From the NCBI GenBank assembly GCA_017379815.1, contig JAFNVK010000015.1, positions 1-5,292 of the forward strand: a stretch of 5,292 bases of DNA, in the 5' to 3' direction. The notes below the pieces were generated by a model. The model did no database searches and was not told the DNA's origin. It was given only the letters and a program-made list of their open reading frames with translations. Positions 1-4,645 of the stretch are shown here, piece by piece. Position numbers and translations under genes: made by a program. Each line of letters begins with the position of its first letter. Within the stretch, counting starts at the first letter, position 1. The DNA is from Clostridia bacterium (lineage in GTDB: Bacteria; Bacillota; Clostridia; Oscillospirales; CAG-272).

Positions 1-37
1 AAGGCTCCCTTGTGTAAAGGGAGGCTAATATTAACCC
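1..37. repeat. Edge of an interspersed repeat with a 7-bp hairpin
   Basis: A perfect inverted repeat, CTCCCTT (5-11) and AAGGGAG (17-23) around a 5-nt loop, sits at the window edge. From memory, intergenic repeats in gut Clostridia often begin with a very similar motif, but I cannot check this here. It directly precedes repeat copy A and may be part of the same larger element or of a neighbouring one. No gene is visible here. The element is probably cut by the window start. Confidence 0.4.
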
Positions 38-97
38 CCACCGTTCGCTTACTTCCCGTAGGGCGAGGCTTCGAAGAAGTCCATAAGCGAGAGGGGC

Positions 98-113
98 ACA
101 AACCAAAGTCTGT
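98..113 (-). other. Small conserved hairpin 1 of repeat copy A
   Basis: On the minus strand, six pairs close a TTTG loop. The pair 101/110 is a G-U wobble on this strand but an A-C mismatch on the plus strand. The equivalent hairpin in copy B is 4233-4248. The second pair from the base is C-G here and G-C there, a compensatory change. Confidence 0.55.
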
Positions 114-154
114 ATTGCAGTACGGGTACGCAAAAACTCCCCTTCGCGGCATAG

Positions 155-182
155 AAAAAGGAAGCGCGTTGTTCGCACTTCC
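155..182 (-). terminator. Intrinsic terminator carried by repeat copy A, downstream of the ATPase gene
   Basis: Read leftward, GGAAGTGCG (182-174) pairs with CGCGCTTCC (168-160) around an AACAA loop, and five T residues follow (159-155). The stem is 9 bp with one U-G wobble that exists only on this strand. It lies about 125 nt beyond the ATPase stop codon, so it probably ends the nuclease/ATPase transcript. The T tract is short, so termination may be partial. Confidence 0.6.
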
Positions 183-227
183 TTCCATGGGTAGCAATAT
201 CTTTTTTCAGGGGAGTTTTGGGGGAGC

Positions 228-257
228 TCGAGGGGTCTTTTTCAAAAGACCCCTCGA
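228..257. repeat. 14-bp palindromic hairpin 3 of repeat copy A
   Basis: TCGAGGGGTCTTTT (228-241) is perfectly complementary to 244-257 with a 2-nt centre; as RNA, 13 bp with a 4-nt loop is more realistic. No T tract follows on either strand, so it is not a canonical terminator. The copy B counterpart (4090-4119) differs by an exchanged T-A/A-T pair that preserves the stem. Confidence 0.8.
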
Positions 258-306
258 ATCAATCGCGTCCCCCACAAAAACCCCGCGTCTCCCCCACACG
301 CCGCGA

Positions 307-2901
307 TCATTTGCGGTCGGCGTGGCACATCATGTAGAGGATCTGGTAGTCGTTTGAGAGCGCGGAGAGGAGCTTGCGCGCGGCGGCAAGGCGTTGCTCG
401 TCCAGGTTGACGAAGGGGTCGTCCAGGAGGAGGAAGGGCTTTTCGCCTTCGGCGTAGAGGGCGTCCGAAAGGGCTAAGCGCAGGCAGAAGCGCACCGTGT
501 CTCTCCAGCCGCGGCTGAAGCTCTCCATCGTGCGGCTTTGTCCTTTTTCGCGCAGGCGGACCTCAAAGGAGGCGTCCAGCGCGGACTCGGGAGCAGAGTC
601 GCCCAGAAGATGCGCCATGAATTTGTCAAAGCTCTCCTGCATGCCGCCAAGATAACGCGTGGAAAGCGCGACCTTTGCCTCCGAAAGGAACTTTTCGGTG
701 GCCGAGATGGTGGCGCTGTTTTCTTTATAGCGCGAAATGCGCTCGGTCAGCTCGCGGATCTGCTCGTTGACGGCGGGCAGACGGTCGGCCTCGGTCTCCA
801 GACGGTCAATGGCACCCGTGAGGTTGGCCTGCTTTTCCTGCAGGGCGGCGATCTCCTTTTGCAAACGGATCTCGTCGGCGCGGATGCGGTCGATCTCCTC
901 GGTGGTCACGGCCACTGCATTGCCGTCCAGCTTTTTCTCCTGCATGAACTGACGAAGCTGACGCTCCTTGCGCTGCAGATCGGCGCTGAGGCGGTGATGC
1001 TCGGCCATCTGCTCGGAGATGGCGGCAAGGCAATCCCCTGCGCGAAGCTTACCCTGCGGATCGTAGCGGCGCAGGAAGGGCAAAAGCTGCTCCTGCAGAT
1101 CCTTGATGGCCTGCTCGGCCGTGGCACGGTCGTTGATGCGACGGTGCTCGTCCGCCTCCAGACGGGCAAGCAGCGTGGACTCCTGCAGGAGCGTGTCCAG
1201 CTCCTCCTGGTAGTCCTCCTTGCGCGGCGTGCTGGGGAAGGACGCGCGCAGATACTCCAAAAAGGCGTCGTAGCGCTTGTCTACCTCAACAAGCTCGGCG
1301 GCGATGCGCTCGCGCTGACGCAGGGTCGCGCGATACTGCGTGGCCAGAGCGCGCAGCTCGGCAAGCGCGCGGTCGGGATCCTCCGCAGGAGACATGCCGT
1401 ATTCGTCAAGGAATGCCGCGACCTCCTGCAGGGCGGCCGTCTCTGCCGCACGGTTCTTGGCGATGGCACGCTCAAGACGGGCCACGTCAAGGTCGCGCTG
1501 CTTATTGCGGCGGAGCGTGGTGGGAAGAAGGATCGCTCCCGCGAGAAGGAAGAGCGCACCGACCAGACCAAGTGCCAGTCGCGCGCCGCCCAGGGCGGGA
1601 ATAAAGGCAAGGATCAGACCAACGGCACCGACGGCGATGGCCGCGATCGAAAGAGGAAGCATGGGCTTCTTCTCGGGGATCGCGCGCAAACGCTCCTCGT
1701 AGCCAACGGCGTTCTGCCGATGCTTTTTGGCCTCGCCGAGACGGGCAAAGCCTGCTTCGATGCGCGCATCCGCGGGAATGCCGTCGGCAAAGCGAACGTC
1801 TGAAGGATCGGACGTCTGTGCGCTCTCCAGCACGGCACGGCGCTCGCGCAGGGCGCGGAGCTGGGCGTTGGCTGCCGAAAGCTTGTCGATGCGCTCACGC
1901 GCAGGCACGCCGCGCGGATATTTGCGGCGCAGGTCGGCAAGTGCCTCGGCGTCGGGAGAAACGGTGGGAATGGCGCCAAGACGTGCGTGCGTGCTTTTCA
2001 GCTCCTCGTACACGCGGTTGGCCTCGGTATACTCACTGGCCGTGGGGATCAGTCCCCCAAAGGCCTCCTTGATGGTCTTTTTCTGTCGGGTCAGCTCGGA
2101 GAGCTCCTCCATCATGCGGTTCTTGTGCTCGATCTGTGCCGCGCGCTCACGCAAAGCACCGACCTCGCGGAGCTGCTCCTGCGCTGCCTCAAGAAGCTTT
2201 TGGCGTGCACCAAGCTCGTCCGCCAGAGCGCGTCTTTCTTCCTCCTGGGCTTGCAGGGCTTCGCGTACGAGAGAGAGCCGCTCGGCCTCGTGCGTTTTCT
2301 CCAGCTTCTCCTGCTCGGCCTCGGCGATAGCGCCGCGGTTTCCGGTCATTACGTAGAAGCGTCTGCGCTTTTCCAGCGCCTCGAGCGCCTCGTCAAAGCT
2401 GCCGATGTCGTCCACGTCGTCAAGCAGGTTGCCAAGCTTTGCGGAAATGCTGTTGTTGCCGCCCACGGGACCCGTCTCGCGCTGGGAGAGATAGGTGGTG
2501 CGCTCAAAGCCGTCGGCGTCCACGCCGAAGAGCTCCTCGCCAAGAGAGGCGGAGAAGGCGTTGGAGGGCAGATTGGTGGCAAGATCAAAGAGGGCAAAGG
2601 TGTCGCCGCTCTCCTTGGCCGCAAAGAAGCGCTCCACGCGGAAGGCACCCTTTTGGCAGACGAACTCCAGGCTTCCGCCGTAGACGCCGCCCTGCCAGGG
2701 GGTGTATTTCTTGCGCTCGTTCTCGTCCAGCGAGCGCTTGGACGAGGTGGGAAGGCCGTAGAGCATGGCCTTGATGAAGACGGCCAGCGTGCTCTTGCCC
2801 CAGCCGTTGGGCTGATAGAGCAAGTTGAGTCCCTCCCGAAGGTCGAGGTCATAATCGGCAAGCGTGCCGAAGTTTTCGATGTGCAAACGTAAAAGCTTCA
2901 T
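307..2901 (-). CDS. YhaN-like SMC/Rad50-type AAA ATPase with a central membrane hairpin
   Basis: This 864-residue ATPase has a split ABC/SMC head at its two ends. The N-terminal part holds a Walker A variant, NGWGKST (32-38), the motif TPWQGGVYGG (67-76), and a Q-loop near LSQ (138-140). The C-terminal part holds a signature-like FSRGWRD (795-801), Walker B FLLLDD (823-828), D-loop NLDE (832-835) and a switch histidine, H860. Long charged, heptad-rich coiled-coil arms fill roughly 172-410 and 465-745. Two hydrophobic segments (about 414-435 and 441-460) form a membrane hairpin at the midpoint. Basic residues on both sides (KK411-412; RR464-465 and K467) suggest both arms are cytoplasmic. There is no CxxC zinc hook. 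The start follows AGAGGAG by 8 nt and overlaps the upstream nuclease stop as ATGA. It probably powers the nuclease on DNA; the exact substrate is unknown. It could equally be called SbcC-like; the head, length and membrane hairpin favour YhaN. Confidence 0.94.
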   Translation of the reverse strand: MKLLRLHIENFGTLADYDLDLREGLNLLYQPNGWGKSTLAVFIKAMLYGLPTSSKRSLDENERKKYTPWQGGVYGGSLEFVCQKGAFRVERFFAAKESGDTFALFDLATNLPSNAFSASLGEELFGVDADGFERTTYLSQRETGPVGGNNSISAKLGNLLDDVDDIGSFDEALEALEKRRRFYVMTGNRGAIAEAEQEKLEKTHEAERLSLVREALQAQEEERRALADELGARQKLLEAAQEQLREVGALRERAAQIEHKNRMMEELSELTRQKKTIKEAFGGLIPTASEYTEANRVYEELKSTHARLGAIPTVSPDAEALADLRRKYPRGVPARERIDKLSAANAQLRALRERRAVLESAQTSDPSDVRFADGIPADARIEAGFARLGEAKKHRQNAVGYEERLRAIPEKKPMLPLSIAAIAVGAVGLILAFIPALGGARLALGLVGALFLLAGAILLPTTLRRNKQRDLDVARLERAIAKNRAAETAALQEVAAFLDEYGMSPAEDPDRALAELRALATQYRATLRQRERIAAELVEVDKRYDAFLEYLRASFPSTPRKEDYQEELDTLLQESTLLARLEADEHRRINDRATAEQAIKDLQEQLLPFLRRYDPQGKLRAGDCLAAISEQMAEHHRLSADLQRKERQLRQFMQEKKLDGNAVAVTTEEIDRIRADEIRLQKEIAALQEKQANLTGAIDRLETEADRLPAVNEQIRELTERISRYKENSATISATEKFLSEAKVALSTRYLGGMQESFDKFMAHLLGDSAPESALDASFEVRLREKGQSRTMESFSRGWRDTVRFCLRLALSDALYAEGEKPFLLLDDPFVNLDEQRLAAARKLLSALSNDYQILYMMCHADRK

Positions 2902-3962
2902 ATTCCGATCTCCTCTCCGCTCAGCGCGCGGAAGCCGCAGGCGATGATGCGTTCTTTTTCTGTTTCGGTAAGGCTCGACGCCATCACGCGGCGCACGAAC
3001 TCACCCTTGAGGGAAATGTCGTTGCGGTAGTCCTCGGGACGGATCAGAAGTCGCGTCTCGTCGGCGAGCTTGGCAAAGTAGAAGCGCTCGGCCAGCACCT
3101 GCAAAAGGTGTGCCGTGTCCTTTTGCGCCTCGGCGGGAACCTTGCCCGTAAGGATCACCTTGACCATGTCGCGCGCGGGGATCTGCTCCACGGCCGAAAG
3201 CAGCCTCTCCTCAAGCTCGAGCTGCGTCGCGAACTCGCCAACGTCGCAGGAAACGGTGTGCAGGCGGCGGTAGGCCAGGGGCACGAAGCGTTGCGTGATA
3301 CGGCCCTTCGCGGTTTCGAGCAGGACGTAGCCCTTTTCTCCGCACTCGTCAAAGCCGCGCCCCTCAAGGCAGCCGCTGTAGCAGGCGGTGCAGCGGGGAT
3401 CGATCTGTGCCGTGCGATACTCGTGAAGATGCCCGAGGGCGATGTAATCAATATGCTTGTTTTTGAGGGCGGAAAAGGAGATGACGTCCTCCCGTCCGCT
3501 TCCCTTTCCGCCTCGCTCCTGCCCGTGCAGAAGCAGGATGTTGAGGTCGCTCTCCTTGAGGCGGAGCGTGTCGGGGTCGGGACGCTCGCTGCCCGTGATG
3601 ACCACGTCGCCAAAGGAGTAGGAGCGCCAGGTATCGTCAAAGGTGTAGAGATTTTCGGGTCTCTCCTCCACGTTTCGCAAAGCGTTTCCGCTATCGTGGT
3701 TGCCCGCAAGGTAGAAGAAGCGGATCGCGGGGTGCATGCGCATCAGATCCAGGACGTATTGCCTCGTCTTTTTGGATACGCGGTCGCGGTCAAAGAGGTC
3801 ACCCGCGATGAGGATCGCCTCAACGCCCCCCTCCTCGGCCAGACGGACGAGCTTTGAAAAGGTGGAGAGGATCTCGTTCTTGCGCTCGCGCGCCTTTTCG
3901 GGAGGGAGATTCGACTCCATGGGGGAATCCAGATGCAGGTCGGCACAGTGGATCAGCTTCAT
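2898..3962 (-). CDS. SbcD/Mre11/YhaO-like metallophosphoesterase (DNA exonuclease subunit)
   Basis: This 354-residue calcineurin-like phosphoesterase has all five family motifs: D8-x-H10 (ADLHLD), GDLFDR (54-59, D55 the bridging aspartate), GNHD (87-90), H146 in LLHGQ, and GHLH (177-180, H178 and H180). These residues bind two metals, usually Mn2+, so an active nuclease is expected. The stretch CYSGCLEGRGFDE (194-206) is the usual strand-loop after the last metal motif. Residues from about 225 form the C-terminal cap and tail that, in this family, contact DNA and the partner ATPase. SbcD and YhaO proteins I remember are about 380-410 residues, so this is a short version without obvious truncation. 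The start lies 9 nt after AGGAAAGGA. It is first in the operon, and the next gene overlaps it by 4 nt. Mre11/Rad50-type partnership follows from this context. The cyclic-nucleotide branch is less likely because the neighbour is an SMC-like ATPase. Confidence 0.95.
   Translation of the reverse strand: MKLIHCADLHLDSPMESNLPPEKARERKNEILSTFSKLVRLAEEGGVEAILIAGDLFDRDRVSKKTRQYVLDLMRMHPAIRFFYLAGNHDSGNALRNVEERPENLYTFDDTWRSYSFGDVVITGSERPDPDTLRLKESDLNILLLHGQERGGKGSGREDVISFSALKNKHIDYIALGHLHEYRTAQIDPRCTACYSGCLEGRGFDECGEKGYVLLETAKGRITQRFVPLAYRRLHTVSCDVGEFATQLELEERLLSAVEQIPARDMVKVILTGKVPAEAQKDTAHLLQVLAERFYFAKLADETRLLIRPEDYRNDISLKGEFVRRVMASSLTETEKERIIACGFRALSGEEIGI
2910..2916 (-). promoter_or_regulatory. Ribosome binding site of the ATPase gene
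   Basis: AGAGGAG on the minus strand lies 8 nt before the ATG at 2901, inside the last codons of the nuclease gene. Together with the ATGA overlap this fixes the start and points to coupled translation with additional independent ribosome loading. Confidence 0.85.
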
Positions 3963-3971
3963 CGGGGCACA

Positions 3972-3998
3972 TCCTTTCCTCGGCAGAATGCTCTGCCG
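3972..3998 (-). promoter_or_regulatory. Nuclease leader: 7-bp hairpin next to the ribosome binding site
   Basis: On the minus strand CGGCAGA and TCTGCCG (3998-3992 and 3987-3981) form a perfect hairpin with a 4-nt loop. The Shine-Dalgarno AGGAAAGGA (3980-3972) follows immediately and lies 9 nt before the ATG at 3962. The predicted leader is only about 44 nt, so this hairpin fills much of it. It could stabilise the mRNA or tune ribosome access; as DNA it could also be an operator. No protein or ligand is implied by the sequence. Confidence 0.6.
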
Positions 3999-4012
3999 TA
4001 ATTCTACCTTTT

Positions 4013-4041
4013 AGTATAGCACAGATCCTTCAAAATAGCAA
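4013..4041 (-). promoter_or_regulatory. Sigma-A promoter of the nuclease/ATPase operon
   Basis: On the minus strand, TTGCTA (4041-4036) is separated by 17 bp from TATACT (4018-4013). A TGC just before the -10 (4021-4019) makes it an extended -10 promoter. Transcription should start near 4006. I see no LexA-type CGAAC-N4-GTTCG box nearby, so SOS control is not supported. Repeat copy B begins about 12 bp upstream of the -35. Confidence 0.75.
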
Positions 4042-4089
4042 GACCCAAAACCATTTTTTGTGGGGACGCGAGGTTAGGGGACGATTTAT

Positions 4090-4119
4090 TCGAGGGGACT
4101 TTTGGAAAAGTCCCCTCGA
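4090..4119. repeat. 14-bp palindromic hairpin 3 of repeat copy B
   Basis: TCGAGGGGACTTTT (4090-4103) is perfectly complementary to 4106-4119 with a GG centre. Compared with copy A (228-257), the ninth pair is A-T instead of T-A, so both sides changed and pairing is kept. No T tract adjoins it. Confidence 0.8.
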
Positions 4120-4161
4120 GCTCCCCCAAAACTCCCCAACAAAAAGGATTGCTACCCTCGG

Positions 4162-4191
4162 AAGGAAGTGCGAACATAGCACTTCCTTTTT
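4162..4191 (+). terminator. Intrinsic terminator carried by repeat copy B
   Basis: AAGGAAGTGC (4162-4171) and GCACTTCCTT (4179-4188) form a perfect 10-bp stem with a 7-nt loop. The T run 4187-4191 overlaps the stem foot, leaving an 8-bp core followed by five T residues. It acts rightward, but no rightward gene lies upstream of it within the window. It may block antisense transcription or simply be a passenger of the repeat. In the leftward direction no T tract follows. Confidence 0.6.
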
Positions 4192-4230
4192 CTATGCCGC
4201 AAAGGGGAGTTTTCGCTCGCCGTTTGTGCG

Positions 4231-4250
4231 GCGGAGACTTTGGTCTCTGC
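4231..4250 (+). other. Small conserved hairpin 1 of repeat copy B
   Basis: GCGGAGAC (4231-4238) pairs with GTCTCTGC (4243-4250) around TTTG. The only non-Watson-Crick pair is 4233/4248, a G-U wobble on this strand and an A-C mismatch on the other. CGCCG (4218-4222) could instead pair with CGGCG (4229-4233), which would compete with the base of this stem. Confidence 0.5.
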
Positions 4251-4302
4251 CCCGATCGCTTATAGACTTCTTCGAAGCCTCGCCCTACGGATTGTTTGCG
4301 AA

Positions 4303-4325
4303 CGGTGGCGACTCCTCATCCACCG
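4303..4325. repeat. Inverted repeat at the outer edge of repeat copy B
   Basis: CGGTGG (4303-4308) and CCACCG (4320-4325) flank an 11-nt loop. It overlaps the point where similarity to copy A stops, so the element as it exists elsewhere in the genome may extend beyond 4308. Confidence 0.45.
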
Positions 4326-4351
4326 CACAAAAAGCAAGCCTCATTACCTCC

Positions 4352-4389
4352 GCTTTTTCTTTTGCCCATGTAGGACCGAAAGAAAAAGC
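4352..4389. repeat. 13-bp inverted repeat, probable second repeat element
   Basis: GCTTTTTCTTTTG (4352-4364) pairs with CGAAAGAAAAAGC (4377-4389), 12 Watson-Crick pairs and one G-T, around a 12-nt loop. Copy A has no counterpart, so this is a separate element or an extension present only on this side. No T tract follows the stem on either strand. A minus-strand reading frame crosses it, but I regard that as repeat-derived rather than a gene. Confidence 0.55.
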
Positions 4390-4444
4390 TTGGCAAAAAG
4401 AAAACGGCCGGGGGGGTTCGTTTCCGTCCGGTGAACGCAGACCC

Positions 4445-4483
4445 TCGGGCAACACGGAAGCTTTTTGCGAAAAGTTTGCCCGA
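4445..4483. promoter_or_regulatory. Inverted repeat directly upstream of the DUF1836 promoter
   Basis: TCGGGCAA (4445-4452) and TTGCCCGA (4476-4483) are perfect complements. Nested inside is CTTTT-TGCG-AAAAG (4461-4474). The outer arm ends 4 bp before the -35 box. As RNA it could be a weak terminator for rightward read-through, with a T run at 4492-4496; as DNA it could bind a regulator. The sequence alone does not decide between these. Confidence 0.5.
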
Positions 4484-4487
4484 CGTC

Positions 4488-4516
4488 TTGATTTTTCGCT
4501 CAAAATCGAGTATAAT
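4488..4516 (+). promoter_or_regulatory. Strong sigma-A promoter of the DUF1836 gene, overlapped by an operator-like dyad
   Basis: TTGATT (4488-4493), a 17-bp spacer, and a perfect TATAAT (4511-4516) make a near-consensus promoter with a start near 4523. A dyad occupies 4487-4510, with 9-bp arms (4487-4495 and 4502-4510) and one mismatch at 4489/4508. It covers the -35 and spacer and stops exactly at the -10. This is where a repressor or MerR-type activator would bind; self-regulation by the DUF1836 product is an inference. Confidence 0.8.
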
Positions 4517-4522
4517 TGAGAA

Positions 4523-4642
4523 AAAGGTTTTTCAAAACCGATTCCGCGGTAAAGCAAAACGCGTGCCTGCTCTCCCCCGTCGCATGGCCGCCGCCCTTGC
4601 TCCCCTTTGCGGAATCGAAAACCGTATGGATAGAGGAGAAGG
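4523..4642 (+). promoter_or_regulatory. Structured 5' leader of the DUF1836 gene
   Basis: The predicted leader of about 120 nt can fold end to end. GGTTTT (4526-4531) pairs with AAAACC (4618-4623), CGATTCCGC (4539-4547) with GCGGAATCG (4609-4617), and AAAG (4551-4554) with CTTT (4605-4608). A competing local hairpin is GGTTT-TTCA-AAACC (4526-4539), which would free the distal arm. The intervening 4555-4604 is C-rich with no evident stem. I do not recognise a known riboswitch class. The pairing ends 10 nt before the Shine-Dalgarno and does not cover it. Confidence 0.45.
4633..4638 (+). promoter_or_regulatory. Ribosome binding site that decides the DUF1836 start
   Basis: GAGGAG ends 4 nt before an ATG at 4643 and 7 nt before a second, in-frame ATG at 4646. 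The 8-nt spacing of the same motif in the ATPase gene favours 4646. Starting at 4643 would add only one methionine. Confidence 0.7.
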
Positions 4643-4645
4643 ATG

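Larger units (their letters stand above)
38..298 (-). repeat. Interspersed repeat, copy A (inverted partner of 4054-4308)
   Basis: This non-coding stretch matches the reverse complement of 4054-4308 over nearly its whole length. Exact shared blocks include 56-81 with 4265-4290 (26 nt), 83-90 with 4256-4263, 146-164 with 4182-4200, 171-186 with 4160-4175, and 210-235 with 4112-4137 (26 nt). The strand is set as the one on which the internal terminator-like hairpin is followed by T residues. In that orientation the order is the 14-bp palindrome (228-257), the terminator hairpin (155-182), then a small hairpin (98-113). The inner edge carries a degenerate 20-nt tandem doublet (CGCGTC followed by a C run and ACA, at 264-276 and 284-298). 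The repeat ends about 8 bp from the ATPase stop codon. The core 56-280 is certain; the outer limits are approximate. Confidence 0.88.
4054..4308 (+). repeat. Interspersed repeat, copy B (inverted partner of 38-298)
   Basis: This stretch is the reverse complement of copy A with scattered differences and one strongly diverged segment (4214-4231 against 114-132). Read rightward it contains the 14-bp palindrome (4090-4119), a terminator hairpin with five T residues (4162-4191), a small hairpin (4231-4250), and a conserved block with the self-complementary CTTCGAAG (4265-4290). Its inner edge carries a degenerate doublet, as in copy A. It separates the leftward operon promoter from the rightward DUF1836 gene. 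It encodes no convincing protein and no transposase, so if mobile it would depend on factors supplied elsewhere. Core limits are firm; the right edge could extend past 4308. Confidence 0.88.

Noticed and set aside
189..235. G-quadruplex in the G-rich block of repeat copy A
   Set aside because: Only three close G runs (210-213, 220-224, 232-235) are present; the next (189-191) is too far away. The last run is also part of the palindrome stem.
10..357. Open frame of 115 codons on the plus strand
   Set aside because: It runs through repeat copy A and into the antisense of the ATPase 3' end. It has no ribosome site, and its sequence is explained by the palindromic repeats.
538..1803. 421-codon open frame on the plus strand
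   Set aside because: It is fully antisense to the ATPase coiled-coil region. Such frames arise from the GC-biased codons of the real gene; no domain or ribosome site is seen.
1987..2892. 301-codon open frame on the plus strand
   Set aside because: It is antisense to the ATPase N-terminal head, whose Walker A and Q-loop motifs show the minus strand is coding.
307..2901. Zinc hook as in Rad50/SbcC
   Set aside because: The ATPase has no CxxC motif; its few cysteines are scattered and its midpoint is a hydrophobic hairpin.
3108..3857. 249-codon open frame on the plus strand
   Set aside because: It is antisense to the phosphoesterase, whose five catalytic motifs fix the coding strand and frame.
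38..4308. Composite transposon made of two insertion sequences
   Set aside because: The flanking repeats are about 250 bp with no transposase and no visible target-site duplication. Only a transposase-dependent or passive repeat remains possible.
3854..4519. 221-codon open frame on the plus strand
   Set aside because: It spans the nuclease start, the operon promoter, repeat copy B and the DUF1836 promoter; a frame crossing all these is chance.
4285..4557. 90-codon open frame on the minus strand
   Set aside because: It covers the DUF1836 promoter and repeat DNA and has no convincing ribosome site. Noted only as a repeat-derived curiosity.
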